From Paracamarosporium sp. OC-R06-R3 (taxonomy: Eukaryota; Ascomycota; Dothideomycetes; Pleosporales; Didymosphaeriaceae): DNA of 64,000 bases. Both the position numbers and the translations under genes were made by a program. The notes beneath the pieces were generated by a model, which saw nothing but the letters and a program-made list of their open reading frames with translations, was not told the origin of the DNA and ran no database searches. Positions 53,868 through 64,000 of the stretch are shown here, one piece after another (position 1 is the stretch's first letter; every line of letters starts with the position of its first letter). The stretch covers positions 62,001-126,000 of the forward strand of contig JACVRA010000134.1 of the NCBI GenBank assembly GCA_019828545.1, read 5' to 3'.

Positions 53868-55079
53868 CTAATCCCACTTTAGACCGTTCTCGTGGATCAG
53901 CTTCTTAAGTGCAGTTTCCGCGGCAGCTGTATCCTCTTCCCAATATTCGCGTAGCCCTTCCATATCATAGTTCAGCAACCGCAGACTTGGTGTAACCTCC
54001 TCCCAGCGTCTGCCGCTCACAAATTCCGCTATGACGCCACGTCTCTCCTCGATATCCCACTCCGCAGGGTCCAAAGCCCATGGGTCCGACTTGATTCTCA
54101 ATTCTTCGAGTCTGGGGGGAAGTACATCAGCAAGCTCTGGCGCTTCTTCCGCATCGGAGCCGAGAAGAATAGAGAAGGTCGATTCGAATTTTTTGAGCAC
54201 AACCATGTCCTTCAGGTAGATCCAACCCTCCACGCAAGCCTTAGACCCGCACTCGCATTGATTCATTTGCAGGTCATAAGTGATTTTGAGACAGGTAAGC
54301 GAATTCCACACGGGGGCCAGCTGCTTGGTTAGACCTCGCGCATCGATCATCTGCGGACCTCCGGTCCCCGCATCTTCGTCGACAAAGTACCCAAAATCCA
54401 GGGAATCAAGCCTTTCAGTGAACGGAAGCAGCATCGCCAGTAAATCTAAATCGGTGTTGATACGATCTTTCGGAAGTGACATCTTTCGAATCATGCGGGC
54501 CATCCTTTTCGAGCTCGAAATCGTGGCCTCGAGTGTTTGGAGAACGGTAAAAAACCGCGGAGAGCACCACGTGAGGACGACATCTTCCAACATGAATGGT
54601 ATCACGGTAGCTCGCAAATCTGTACATGTTTGTGACAACACCTTGTAACTACTTCGGTCTAGTCTCCGAATGATCTCGTACTGTAATTCCAGGGGTAGAA
54701 TGAGGAGTATCGAAGATTGTCGTACTCTGTCTTTGGTAACGAATGGTTTAGAACATGCGGCTAACACGTTGTCATCTTCAAGTCGCATCATGGCACCTTC
54801 GCTCCAGTCTTCGTATCTATTATCCCAGTGGGATCGCGGGAAAGACACGGATCGTTCCCGTGGACGGATCCACTCCTGCTCGGCTTGGCTATGTTCTGGA
54901 CTAGACGTAGTCGGGCTATGGACGGATGATGTGGACAACGTTGGCGACTGTGGGTCGTCTTCATATTCCAAACTAGGAGAAGCTGGATTGTACATCGGCG
55001 ATGCCGTGCTATTTAATGGGCTAATTGGACCGGAGATGTCCAGTGGTGCTACGGAGGTATTCAAACCCTTGTTGTCCAT
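53868..55079 (-). CDS. F-box domain protein
   Basis: Single frame of 403 residues from ATG 55079. The first 110 residues are Ser/Pro-rich and disordered. An F-box follows at about 125-165 (ILPLELQYEIIRRLDRSSYK, then a CTDLR turn). The remainder is leucine-patterned with a Cys cluster (QCECGSKAC) and an acidic region, as in fungal F-box proteins with degenerate repeat domains. It should bind Skp1 and act as substrate receptor of an SCF ubiquitin ligase. Target unknown. The gene appears intact. Confidence 0.8.
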   Translation of the reverse strand: MDNKGLNTSVAPLDISGPISPLNSTASPMYNPASPSLEYEDDPQSPTLSTSSVHSPTTSSPEHSQAEQEWIRPRERSVSFPRSHWDNRYEDWSEGAMMRLEDDNVLAACSKPFVTKDRVRQSSILLILPLELQYEIIRRLDRSSYKVLSQTCTDLRATVIPFMLEDVVLTWCSPRFFTVLQTLEATISSSKRMARMIRKMSLPKDRINTDLDLLAMLLPFTERLDSLDFGYFVDEDAGTGGPQMIDARGLTKQLAPVWNSLTCLKITYDLQMNQCECGSKACVEGWIYLKDMVVLKKFESTFSILLGSDAEEAPELADVLPPRLEELRIKSDPWALDPAEWDIEERRGVIAEFVSGRRWEEVTPSLRLLNYDMEGLREYWEEDTAAAETALKKLIHENGLKWD

Positions 55080-55970
55080 CACTATTAGAGTGGAGGTTAT
55101 CTATGCGTTGACAACTCTTAGCTCTAACAAGGTATCTTAATACCACCAAGAATGTAGGAGGATGAAATTAAACGAATTCTTTTATAGGAGCATATGAATC
55201 GTCTAGCCAAGGCAACGGGGAGTGAAGAAGAACAGCGAAACGTGTACTGTGGCTACTAGCTTGTGCCTCTTACGTAAACGAACCCCGCATTAGTTGGTAT
55301 GTAGGTTACACAGGCTTGAACTTTCACGCTGCCTGTAGACTATAACTTGCATCCATGGTGCTGAGCAACCGGGCACCGCAATAGCAGCTGCCTAGTTGCA
55401 GTATTAAGGCTGCAAAGATCCGCGGCGCTAAAACTAAGATGAACGAAGCTCATTGTTTACTAGTAAAATTAACTAACGTAGTCAGACGATTGGATCCCGA
55501 GAAATCATTGGAGTGTGATTATCTTTGCAAGAGGCCAGTACGCTAATTTGTAGAGCTTAACATTTGATGAATTGAAGTTGCTATCCATGGCCTCCAGAAG
55601 TCATGAAGACCAGCGAAGAAAAGCTCGGTTTCAGGATCTTATGGTCATGCATTATACAATGCAAAGTAAGCTCCTCCAGACTTTTCTGTTACGGCAGCTA
55701 AGATACCTTTGCAGCGACTTGATCCCATGTACTTGATCGATATAAACGTTCTTGTGTCGTGATCAATGGGTATACAACGCTATCTGAAAGAGTGTTCTAG
55801 GCATAGGCCCTACTCTTAGTAAACAAGTGAAATGACACCAGATATGATCGCCGGAGAAAACCTATCATCGCACTCTGCTCGTTCATCATCGTTTAATCCC
55901 ACACATTACCCCTACGCTCTTGCCTGCGTACCACACCACATGCATATTCTTCCGCATTCCTCACGCCCAC
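55080..55970. other. gene-poor interval
   Basis: Promoter of the F-box gene and 3' side of FMP52. No open frame of note and no repeat seen. Confidence 0.4.
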
Positions 55971-56706
55971 CTACTCCCTCCCCAACTTCTCAATCTCGCT
56001 CTGTCCAATCTCCCACACGCCCGCCTCTCTCTGTCCCTCAACGCATTTCAACCCGGCGACCACAGCAGCCTTCCCAATGACGGCTGCATCATTGACCCAA
56101 AAATCTGTCAGCTTAGGACTGACCTTCCTCATCCACCCGGCCAGCCCTCTAATCACCGCCTCCGCTGGCCGCGACTCGTCCCTCGTTCCCTGAATCAATC
56201 CCGGCCGCAGGATGACCGTATGCTTGAACCCAAGCTCCTTGACCTTATTTTCCAGCTCGCCCTTCATCTTCGGATACGCCATCATGGACGCAGAATTTGC
56301 GCCGCTGGAAGAAATGAGCACGTAGCATTCTACGCCGGCGTCTTTTGCGGCTTTAGCGAGGTTGTAGTTGAGATCGACGTCGATTTTGCGCTGCGCTTCC
56401 ACGCTGCCTGCTGCGCCGCGCGTGGTGCCTAGGCCGCTGAAGAATATCTTTGGAGCCGACTCTTTCGGGAACTGTGCGGGCCATTGGTCTGTCTCTGCGC
56501 TGGGGATGTGGAAGAGCTTCGTGGATGCGGTCGGGTTTGGAGGCGCGCGGCGGGCATAGGCGTAGACGGATGAGATACTAGGGCCCGTAAGGAGGGTCGA
56601 AAGGATGTGTGAGCCCTAGAGATGCTGGTCAGAGTATTCTAGCCGGCATGGGCCCTGGAGGACGTACAACGAGGCCGGTGGTGCCGGCGAGGGCTACGGT
56701 CGTCAT
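55971..56706 (-). CDS. FMP52: FMP52-like mitochondrial outer-membrane oxidoreductase
   Basis: Exons 56706-56668 and 56615-55971 (52-bp intron) give 227 residues. The 13-codon first exon and the start of the second make the NAD(P)-binding loop AGTTGLVGSHILSTLL. The motifs FFSGLGTTRGAAG, VLISSSGANSASMMAYPKMK with the Tyr-x3-Lys pair, and LRPGLIQGTR are hallmarks of the FMP52/HTATIP2 (TIP30) branch of atypical SDRs. In yeast the protein is at the mitochondrial outer membrane; enzymatic substrate is unknown. Missing the first exon would remove the cofactor loop. Confidence 0.92.
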
Positions 56707-57103
56707 TGTTGCAACAGTTGGTGCGGAAAACGGATTTGGGAAGTTACTGTGCTGGAGGTAAGTCTGCAAAGGTTGTCCTGGTGTGGGTATAAAAATTTAT
56801 CAAAAGCGCGATGCGTTTCTAGGAGTTGAGTTTCGTTCGTTGGGAACGTCATGCACGAACCCTGCCGAGGCAGCGGCGATAAACGCCGGACAAAGAGACT
56901 GTCCGACGGAGCATGACCATACCGTTACTCCTGTTACAAATCAAAAAGTAGACAAGATCACAGCAATGGATGCAGTGCGAAAGAAGATTGAAGGCGATGA
57001 AAAGTAATTGCTCTATCGGGATATGGGGAACACCAATAGTATGACGCCAATCGCCCCCAGCGCCTTTATCCCTACCTCCCTACATCCTTCCTCCTTCAAA
57101 CCT
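56707..57103. other. intergenic
   Basis: FMP52 promoter and the 3' end of the phosphoglycerate dehydrogenase gene. A 74-codon plus frame at 56783 is hydrophilic and unsupported. Confidence 0.4.
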
Positions 57104-59011
57104 CTACAGTACCACCAAACTCGCCTCCAACGCTCCTTCCGGACTGATCAGACCCTTGCGCACATCCTCCGTGACCTCTCCTTCAACACCTAATATCATC
57201 AATGCCTCCTTGCTCTCATTTCCATTCTTAGTCTCGCCAGCTTCATCCGCAGCATGCAGAGGCGCAACATTCATGAACTTGATGTTGACCCCTGCTTTCC
57301 CTAATACGTTACCTACGAAACCGATCTTCCCCACAGAGTCAAAGTTCCGGCATATGAGCAGCGTACCCTGCGGGACAAACTCGCCGCTGAAGCGGTCGAG
57401 ACGCGAGATGAAGGGCTTGTTGCCTGAAACGAAGCCTTGGATGACCTGCTCCGAGGACAACTCTTTTGCTGCTTGTGGCTGAGGGTTTAGCTGCCCTTGA
57501 ACTGCTGATGACGGTGGTGCTTGCGGTGTGCGAGCCGAAAGCGGGCTTACAGAGCGCCCCTGTCGAGCCTGTGATGACGAGCGGCTCGCCCTCGCACGCA
57601 GCGTGATGAAGCTTGAGTAGGGCTTATCGTCCACATTCTCACGGCTGCGTTGCTCGTTGATGAGAATACCGCGTTCCTTGGCTAGTAGTTCGGCGTTGAC
57701 GATGTTGATATTGAGCGTTTCGCTGATGGGCGAGAGGAGGCCCTTTACTAATGCAGCAAATAGAGGCTTTGTGGTGTTGAGTTCGGCGAGAGCGCCTTCG
57801 TACGTGATATCGAATGTTGTACGGAAACTCGCTGCATTTACTTTGCCGGAATAATGTTGTGTGTAGAGAGAGCCCATTCTCTCGACCAAGGTGACGAAGG
57901 GCTGGAGTGTGCGATACTCTTCTGGTAAGATAATAGGCGCGTTGACCGCTGAGCGTGGCAACTCGCCAGATAAGATGGAAACGACTTGCTCACAGACGTC
58001 AATCGAGACGTTTTCTTGTGCTTCCTTTGTACTCGCTCCAAGATGCGGTGTTGCAACGACCTTGGGATGGGCAATCAGGCGGCTTGCCGAGGAGTCGGCT
58101 TCTGGTGGTTCCGAAGTGAAGACATCGATGCCGGCGCCTGCAATAGTCCCGGCATCTAGGGCTTCAACAAGAGCGTCTTCATCAATCATGCCTCCTCTTG
58201 CGACGTTCAATATCCGAGCCGTAGGCTTCATCGTTGCGAGCTCGGCCTTGGAAATCATGCCTTTAGTAGATGCGATGAGCGGGGTGTGTAAAGTCAAGAA
58301 ATCAGCTTGTTGGAGGAGGTCGGCAAGACTGGGTAACAAGGTGACAGATGCAGCGACTGCCAGATTCTCGTTTGCATATGGATCATAGGCGATCAGGCGC
58401 ATGCCAAAGCCATTGGCAATCCTGGCTACAGTGAGACCGACTACGTTTGTTAGCCATCTCTGTGTCTACACTCATCATTCAGCACGGCATACCTTTTCCA
58501 AGCCCAACGATAGCCAGGGTTTTGCCTTTGGCTTCAATGCCCGTGAGTCTGCTTCGCTCCCACTTCCCAGCCTTGATGCTCTGACTCGCATCTGCTACGT
58601 TACGCGCAACAGCCATCATGACTGGTCATTGTCAGCAATTGACTAACCCTACGTTTACCGTCACCTACGAGCAATAGTGTGTTCGGCCGCAGCATTGATA
58701 TTTCCACTCGGCGAATTGACGACAATGATGCCGAGAGAAGTAGCAGTTTTGACATCGACATTGTCCACGCCCACACCAGCCCTTGCAACGACCTTGAGTT
58801 TCTTCGCGGCACCAAGAAGCTCTGCGGTAACCTTTGTCTCGCTCCTCACAATCAACGCCTCATACTGGCCAATAATCTCTTTGAGGCCCTCTGGGCTAAG
58901 TCCCTTCTTTTCATCCACCTCAAATTGCTCTCTCAGCAAAGCCAATCCATCCGGAGAAACCTTCTCTGGAATGAGAATCTTAGGTCGCGTGCTATATGTT
59001 TCAATAGCCAT
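57104..59011 (-). CDS. D-3-phosphoglycerate dehydrogenase
   Basis: Exons 59011-58669, 58621-58493 and 58440-57104 (introns 47 and 52 bp) give 602 residues. The enzyme oxidises 3-phosphoglycerate to phosphohydroxypyruvate, first step of serine synthesis, in the cytosol. The substrate domain contains VRSETKVT and RAGVGVDNVD; the NAD domain has GLGKVG (154-159), NVARGG with the catalytic Arg near 239, the Glu in FTSEPPE, and His290 (TPHLGAS). An ASB-type regulatory domain (about 330-420) and a C-terminal ACT domain (about 515-600) follow. Residues 441-490 are a Ser/Arg/Pro/Gln-rich insertion between them. This is the long, type I architecture, unlike the 469-residue yeast Ser3 and Ser33. Confidence 0.93.
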
Positions 59012-59581
59012 TTTGAATGCGAATGCTGAAGAAGAGGGCAAGACTGTTCGAAATACTGCTTTTGGAGTGGAGAGAAGAAAACAGCAGGCAGGGCAGATAG
59101 TTATAGGGTTTGACACGTAGGCTATACCTGCCGTGAAGTCGGTCGTACTGCATGTGTGATTCATCAGCTGCTGCCCTTTGTATAGTGTACTTGCTGGATG
59201 CGGTAAGAGCAGCTACCCCGCCCCCGCAAACCCCACGGACCATGCTAGTACACTTGACAAATGGTAGGGAGGAAGCGCCTGCGGTACACGTTGGTAGGCA
59301 AAAAAAAGGCTGTGAATTTGTCAATGTTATACGTTTTCAAATGATTGCTGCGTACGGGGCTACAGATGCGAAATCGGTGACACGTGAGATGTGAGAGATG
59401 CAGTTGGCTGTTGCAGACGGATTGTAAGTTGATAAAATCTGTGTTATGTATACTCCCCTCCTGGAGTTAGCTGCTACCTACATACGGTGGCATGTCTCGC
59501 ACCTCTATGGATGTTTAGTCAGAGACAATTGCACTCTTGAGACGCTATCCGAGGCTTGCAACGCATTTGTACGCTCCCACG
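59012..59581. other. intergenic, promoter of the phosphoglycerate dehydrogenase gene
   Basis: Between two minus-strand genes. The frame upstream of ATG 59011 is open for about 50 codons, but the protein family begins at 59011. Nothing else supported. Confidence 0.4.
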
Positions 59582-60757
59582 CTACCAGTTGGATCGCGTT
59601 TTGAGCTTTTCATTTTGCACCACCTCGATCCAATAACCGTCGGGATCTGATATTGACGTCAGTAGCCTATCACGGTGCGTTGCGAGGACGACATACCCAG
59701 CACGAACGCAATGTTCTTCATGCGGCCATCAGTCAGCCTCTTCTTCCAGTTGACCTTCTTCTCCTCAAAACGTGCGCATGCCGCGTCGAGGTCGTCGACT
59801 GAAATACAGATGTGGCCAAATCCCTGCGGCTCAGCGTTTCCATCATGGTACTTGAAGTTCGCGTCCTTCTCAGTACCGTAATTCCACGTTAACTCAAGCA
59901 AACCTTCCTGGTCAGCAGTTGCACTGACGCCTTCTGGTGTCGCATCGTTGGCTGGCGCGCCGTATCCGAGGAAGTACAAGTTGAAGCCATTCTTCTCATT
60001 CTCCGACGTTCGCTTCAGCTGCATGCCCATGACGTCTTTGTAAAAGGCAAGAGACTTATCTGCATCCTTTACACGGATCATGGTGTGGTTCATGCGATAT
60101 GTGCTGACGTCTGTTTCCTTCTCGTTCTCAGTCTGCTCCAGCTGCTTCTGCCCGATGACCTCGACCCAGTAGCCGTCGGGATCCAGGACGAAGGCGATGT
60201 GGCGCATCCTGCCATCTGTCAATTTCTTCTGGAACTTGTAGCCCGCATCCTCCATGCGCTGGCAGGCCGCCTGTATGTTGTCGACGGAGATGCATAGATG
60301 GCCAAAGCCGCGATGGGGTTCTTGGTTGCCGTTGGCGATTTTGTAGTTGGGGTCGTTCTCGGTACCGTAGTTGTGGGTCAGCTCGACGATGCCCTCGCGG
60401 TCGGTCCAGTGGTTGGCGTGCGACACAGCTTTGGGGCTGTCGTATGCGAGGAAGTAGAGATCAAACTTGGCGTCGGGATTGGGCAGCTTCTGGATAAGCT
60501 TCATGCCCAGGAACTCATAGAATTGGACTGATCGCTTGGGGTCCTTGACCCGGAGCCTGGGATGGATGTCAGCAGGGAGGCGTGCGGCGTGGGTGGAGAG
60601 CTGATCACATGGAGTGGTTGAGCTTGTAGCGCGTCGGATCGGTGGCCATGGTTGCTAGAGCCCTTGAGAAGCTGCTTGGGCGGGTGTATCTGTTTGCGTA
60701 GGCGGCGAATTGGCTTGAGACTGATAAACGTGTGGGGGCGCGTCGAAACAGGAGCAT
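59582..60757 (-). CDS. GLO1: glyoxalase I (lactoylglutathione lyase), two-domain
   Basis: Exons 60757-60609, 60556-59697 and 59646-59582 (introns 52 and 50 bp) give 357 residues. The in-frame ATG at 60649 gives 321. Two glyoxalase/VOC domains are arranged in tandem, each with NHxMxRVKD, ELTxNYGTE and GFGHxCISVDD; the metal-binding His/Glu pairs are in these motifs. The enzyme isomerises the glutathione hemithioacetal of methylglyoxal to S-lactoylglutathione. The short last exon completes the second domain (DPDGYWIEVV). The 36-residue N-terminal extension is Arg/Ser-rich with no acidic residue (MLLFRRAPTRLSVSSQ), a likely mitochondrial presequence, so two start codons could give mitochondrial and cytosolic forms. 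Confidence 0.93.
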
Positions 60758-61479
60758 GAGACTGCAGCGTGGTGGAGGTCTGCAGCAATTGAGGTGGGCG
60801 GGGAATATTGTAAATTGTCTGGTGGTGACGTTGATTACAGAAGCTGCCCCTCGGCCCAACTGGCTTCAAGTGGGGAGCTTGCGGAGCTCTGAACGCCTCC
60901 GGGACTCTGCATCGTCGCCGGCCCTGTCAGCTTTGTATCTTGACGGGATGCACGCTTTGGCATGGATAGATGCCTGCGACCCGTTTCGTAGGCGTGGATT
61001 CTCGCGACTCCAACGGCTGCTCCTGCACATGATGCAGCTCGCATGCACGTGACATGGCCCGAGCTGAGCCCTGTCGCGATAGCGCGTCGGACTCGTCGCC
61101 ACGGTCATGGCTTCGTCCTAATCGCAACACCATGCAACGATCCATGTACGCTCTTTATACACGCAGCTTTCTCTCCTTTTCCTGTGTCATGCTCGTTTCC
61201 TACTGAGGCTTCATTCATTCAGCAGCAAGGGCCCGTCTACGTGTCGTCGACGTGGCGGGACCTCAGCGCACGCATTTAAAAGTCGATAGGTAAAATCGAG
61301 ACGTTTTGGGTAGGTATTCACATGCCCAGCCTGCACAACATTAGTTGACTGCACTTCCGTTCCACTCACCCAATTTCCTTTTCACTTTCTTTCGGTCCCT
61401 CTCTATCTCAGCATGTCTTCGTCTCATGTCAACCATCATCCGTCCATAGTTCTCGAAATTAACCCTCTACGTCTCTAAC
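60758..61479. promoter_or_regulatory. divergent promoter region, GLO1 / roadblock gene
   Basis: About 720 bp separate the divergent start codons. A pyrimidine-rich tract at about 61353-61415 precedes the plus-strand gene, typical of filamentous-fungal promoters. Frames inside are shadows. No specific operator recognised. Confidence 0.5.
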
Positions 61480-62143
61480 ATGTCAAAGTCTCAACCCGTC
61501 GCCATGCTCAACGCCCTCAAGCTCAGCGAGCTTCTGAACAAGAACACCAACTCACAACTCTACTCACGACTCTTGTCAGTACCGACTAACAGCACCACTA
61601 ATTCCCCAACTCACATGACCCAGCGTAATGTCCCCCAACGGCACCCTCATGGCCTACACCACCCCCATCGACATCCGCGAGCTACGCGACCAAGCCGCTC
61701 TCATCTCCATGGCCTGGAAAGACCGCGCTTCCAAATTATCCTCCAGCACAGAAGGCTCTGCGGATTCACCACCCGCTCTAGAGACCCTCACCATTGAAAC
61801 TGCAAACAACAACATCGTTGCCCGCGCAATCCAGCCTTCTCTCTTACTGGTTCTCGTCGGCGGCGTTCCGCCCTCGCGGAAGGAAATGTTTAAGATTACG
61901 CCCGAAGCGCAAGGCGCCCCACGGTATCCTCCAATTGATGTTGTTGACGATGGTACTGCCGAGGCGGTCGTAGGAAGTGGGAAGGCGGCATCGATTCTAA
62001 GCACAATGAGTTCGCGGGAGAAGGATGTCAAGGGCGGCGTGCTGCACATTCAGCGGAAGAAGATTGATGCGCTGACCGAGTATTTGAGAAAAGATTTCGA
62101 CGCGAAGGGGTTTGTTATGCCGGATGATTCGAGTTTTTCCTGA
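61480..62143 (+). CDS. roadblock/LC7-type protein, EGO3/LAMTOR-like
   Basis: Exons 61480-61574 and 61624-62143 (49-bp intron, GTCAGT...CCCAG) give 204 residues. A short helical start (LNALKLSELLNKNT) leads into a roadblock-like fold: SPNGTLMAYTTPIDIRELRD, LISMAWKDR, a strand resembling TIETANNNIVARAI and SLLLVLVGGVPPS. This matches fungal proteins annotated as Slm4/Ego3-like subunits of the vacuolar EGO (Ragulator-like) complex, which anchors Rag GTPases and activates TORC1. A disordered Ala/Ser/Gly insertion and a C-terminal helix follow. Assignment rests on the roadblock pattern, so the exact subunit is uncertain. Confidence 0.65.
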
Positions 62144-62511
62144 GGATTGGGTTGGGGACAGGTGGATTGGCTCTAGGTATGGGAACTAGACGGGCGGTAT
62201 GGTTTTGGCAAGGGCGTTTTCTTTCATTCGGAGGGAACGGCAATGTCTGTGCTGATAGGTGTAGAGATTTCCAGTGTATGTTTTTTTTGTTTGTATATGT
62301 CTTGATTGATAGTGGGGCCTCGTTGTTCATGCAAGCATATTTTGTAATATATACTTCTTTCCATTTGGACGTTGGCACGCACTACATACAATTCTCTTCA
62401 GTCGCAATTATAACAGTGCACGAAAGTAGTAGACTCTTCAAAATAAGTCTATTGCTTCAAATGTTCATGGATCTATACCACCAACACCACGCTACGCATA
62501 CTACTATATAC
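62144..62511. other. convergent 3' intergenic region
   Basis: Between the 3' ends of the roadblock gene (plus) and MET10 (minus). It is AT-rich with a T-run at about 62281 and is expected to hold both poly(A) regions. Confidence 0.4.
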
Positions 62512-64000
62512 TTAATAAACCTCAAGCACATACCTGCCCTCGTCCTTGAGCGTCTCAATCTCCCTCCTGCTATCGACCTTCTTCGGCTTCTCCTCACCCG
62601 CTCTCACACTCTTCGCCCTGTGCTCCACCTCCACAGCCTCCTGCAGCACCTCCGTAACGTCCGGCACGGGCCACGTCGGTCCGCAGAGGTAGAAGCTACC
62701 CTCATCTCGCAGATACGCGCGCCTGATATCGCTTAAGCTCTGCCTCATGCGATCCTGAATGTAGATCTTCTGCGGCTGGTCACGCGAGAACGCGCGACCG
62801 AGCAATGTGATGATGCCCGCGTCTTGGTACGCCTCCCATTCCTCACCGTAGAGGTACTCTTCGCGTTGATGCCGCGAACCCATGTATAAAAGGACCTCGC
62901 CAATCTCGTGTCCTTGTTGCTTTTGGTAGGCGCGCTCTTGAACAAAGGCGCGGAAAGGAGCGAGACCAGTACCTAGACCAGCCATGATGATGGGTGCGGT
63001 TGTCTTGGGCGGGAGTTTCATGACTGAAGGCTTGACGGAGACGGTGACGGGAGAGCCGATCTTGAGGCCATTGAGATAGCGGGTGGCCTGGCCAAAACGG
63101 TCGCGACCATTGGGGTCAACCCAGTTGACAGTGACGATAAGAAGAGCGACAGAAGTGGGGGTCACGTGCTGGGAAGAGGCAATGGAGTACTCGCGACGCT
63201 TCATAGGGCTAACGATGCGGACGATATCGTGGAAAGAAGGATGTGCAGACGGGAATTCCAGGAGGATATCGGCATAGGTAATGGTGTCCACCTCGGCGCG
63301 GCGCTTGAACTCAGTGGCACCCTCAGGGCTAATGACAGCGAGAAGCTTCCTCTTCTCGTCTGGGTCATCTGCGAACTCCGCAAGAGCTTCATAGAACCGC
63401 TTGGGTGGACGGCCAAAGATGTCGACGTTTTGGATGAGCGACTGGTAGACGGTACGGTTGACTAAGACATCCGGGTCCTCACGAGATGGCACTTCGACAA
63501 TCTCATCAGGATTGAGGCCATACCACTTGATGAACTCCTCAACCTCGGCTTTGTCATTCTCAGCATGGATGCCGAGCGCCTCGCCAATAGCGTAAGTAAC
63601 ACCAGAGTTGCCTAGATCGAACTCAATGTGAAAGATATTACGGTCGTAGTTAAGCGGCGTAAGACGACGGCGTTCCTTGACATGGACGAGGGCGGTTTTA
63701 ATGCCCAAATCAGGGCGTAGTGCAGCCTCACTACCATAGGCCTCCTTGAAAGCGAGGCCCTTGGCTGCAATCTTCCAGTCCCTGAGGAATGTTGGTGGCT
63801 CGGTTTCGGTGCGGTCATAAGCAGAGAAGCTGTTCACATTAATATCGGAGGGGAGCTGGAGTGGCTCAATTTCTTCCTCCGGCGTGGACCAAGCAACAGG
63901 ACATTCGATCTCGCGAAGAGCGGTCTCCAATTCGCTAACCAATTTCTTGAGGGTTTCGTGGTTTCCGTTGATGGCAGCCAGTTTAGAGAGGCCAGATGTG
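62512..64000 (-). CDS. MET10: sulfite reductase [NADPH] flavoprotein component, C-terminal part
   Basis: The frame is open from the right edge (first full codon at 63999) to the stop at 62512, about 496 residues, so the N-terminus lies outside the window. The visible part contains the FAD-binding domain with its connecting insert (VKERRRLTPLNYDRN, RREYSIASS), the GLGTGLAPFRAFVQER NADPH-binding start, YMGSRHQREEYLYG and FYLCGPTWPVPDVTEVL. The last motif points to Met10 rather than cytochrome P450 reductase. It transfers electrons from NADPH to the hemoprotein subunit (Met5) to reduce sulfite to sulfide in sulfur assimilation, in the cytosol. No intron is visible in this stretch. Confidence 0.92.
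   Translation of the reverse strand, partial: TSGLSKLAAINGNHETLKKLVSELETALREIECPVAWSTPEEEIEPLQLPSDINVNSFSAYDRTETEPPTFLRDWKIAAKGLAFKEAYGSEAALRPDLGIKTALVHVKERRRLTPLNYDRNIFHIEFDLGNSGVTYAIGEALGIHAENDKAEVEEFIKWYGLNPDEIVEVPSREDPDVLVNRTVYQSLIQNVDIFGRPPKRFYEALAEFADDPDEKRKLLAVISPEGATEFKRRAEVDTITYADILLEFPSAHPSFHDIVRIVSPMKRREYSIASSQHVTPTSVALLIVTVNWVDPNGRDRFGQATRYLNGLKIGSPVTVSVKPSVMKLPPKTTAPIIMAGLGTGLAPFRAFVQERAYQKQQGHEIGEVLLYMGSRHQREEYLYGEEWEAYQDAGIITLLGRAFSRDQPQKIYIQDRMRQSLSDIRRAYLRDEGSFYLCGPTWPVPDVTEVLQEAVEVEHRAKSVRAGEEKPKKVDSRREIETLKDEGRYVLEVY

Noticed and set aside
1..64000. tRNA genes
   Set aside because: Scanning for the T-loop GGTTCGANTCC pattern found no copy with a matching acceptor stem; a tRNAscan run would be decisive.
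62512..64000. NADPH-cytochrome P450 reductase
   Set aside because: The FAD/NADPH lobes fit both, but FYLCGPTWPVPDVTEVL and the CNPR-like insert sequence match the sulfite reductase flavoprotein.

Overview
The window looks like a nuclear contig of a filamentous ascomycete (Pezizomycotina, probably Dothideomycetes/Pleosporales). The evidence is short introns (mostly 47-76 bp, GT-AG with CTAAC/CTGAC-like branch points), fungal families such as Zn2Cys6 regulators, GH54 arabinofuranosidase, FMP52, DUF4419 and F-box/ankyrin proteins, and pyrimidine-rich promoters. I saw no operons, CRISPR arrays, rRNA or tRNA. Gene models were built by hand from reading frames plus splice signals; in all multi-exon models listed with exons the phases close exactly unless stated otherwise.

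Region 1 (0.5-17.8 kb) is compact and mostly core: a GPI-anchored GH16 glucanase, a 1513-residue coiled-coil protein, a RING/membrane protein, a multi-span membrane protein, a Cys-rich single-span protein, a WW/FF splicing factor (Urn1/Dre4 type) head-to-head with proteasome subunit alpha-3 (Pre9/PSMA4), and a low-complexity protein with a C-terminal Cys-pair motif.

Region 2 (17.8-41.7 kb) is looser and accessory in character. It holds long gene-poor stretches, a decayed-looking locus at 18.6-19.2 kb, a 58-residue secreted Cys-rich candidate effector, a DUF4419 gene, an SDR convergent with a Zn2Cys6 regulator, an F-box/ankyrin gene, a thioredoxin with a hydrophobic tail, a GRE2-like ketoreductase, an unrecognised 161-residue spliced gene, a cytochrome P450 and a secreted GH54-CBM42 arabinofuranosidase. 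There are redox enzymes and a regulator but no PKS, NRPS, terpene synthase or other backbone enzyme, so I do not call a biosynthetic cluster.

Region 3 (41.7-64 kb) has a run of small minus-strand membrane, secreted or mitochondrial proteins. These are followed by a three-part MOSC-flavin reductase-2Fe-2S fusion, a large secreted-protein gene interrupted by one in-frame stop, an F-box protein, and a housekeeping block: FMP52, 3-phosphoglycerate dehydrogenase, a two-domain glyoxalase I with a possible mitochondrial isoform, a roadblock/EGO3-like protein, and the sulfite reductase flavoprotein (MET10) running off the right edge. Serine synthesis, sulfite reduction and methylglyoxal detoxification sit near one another, but fungal gene order gives no operon-like meaning to this.
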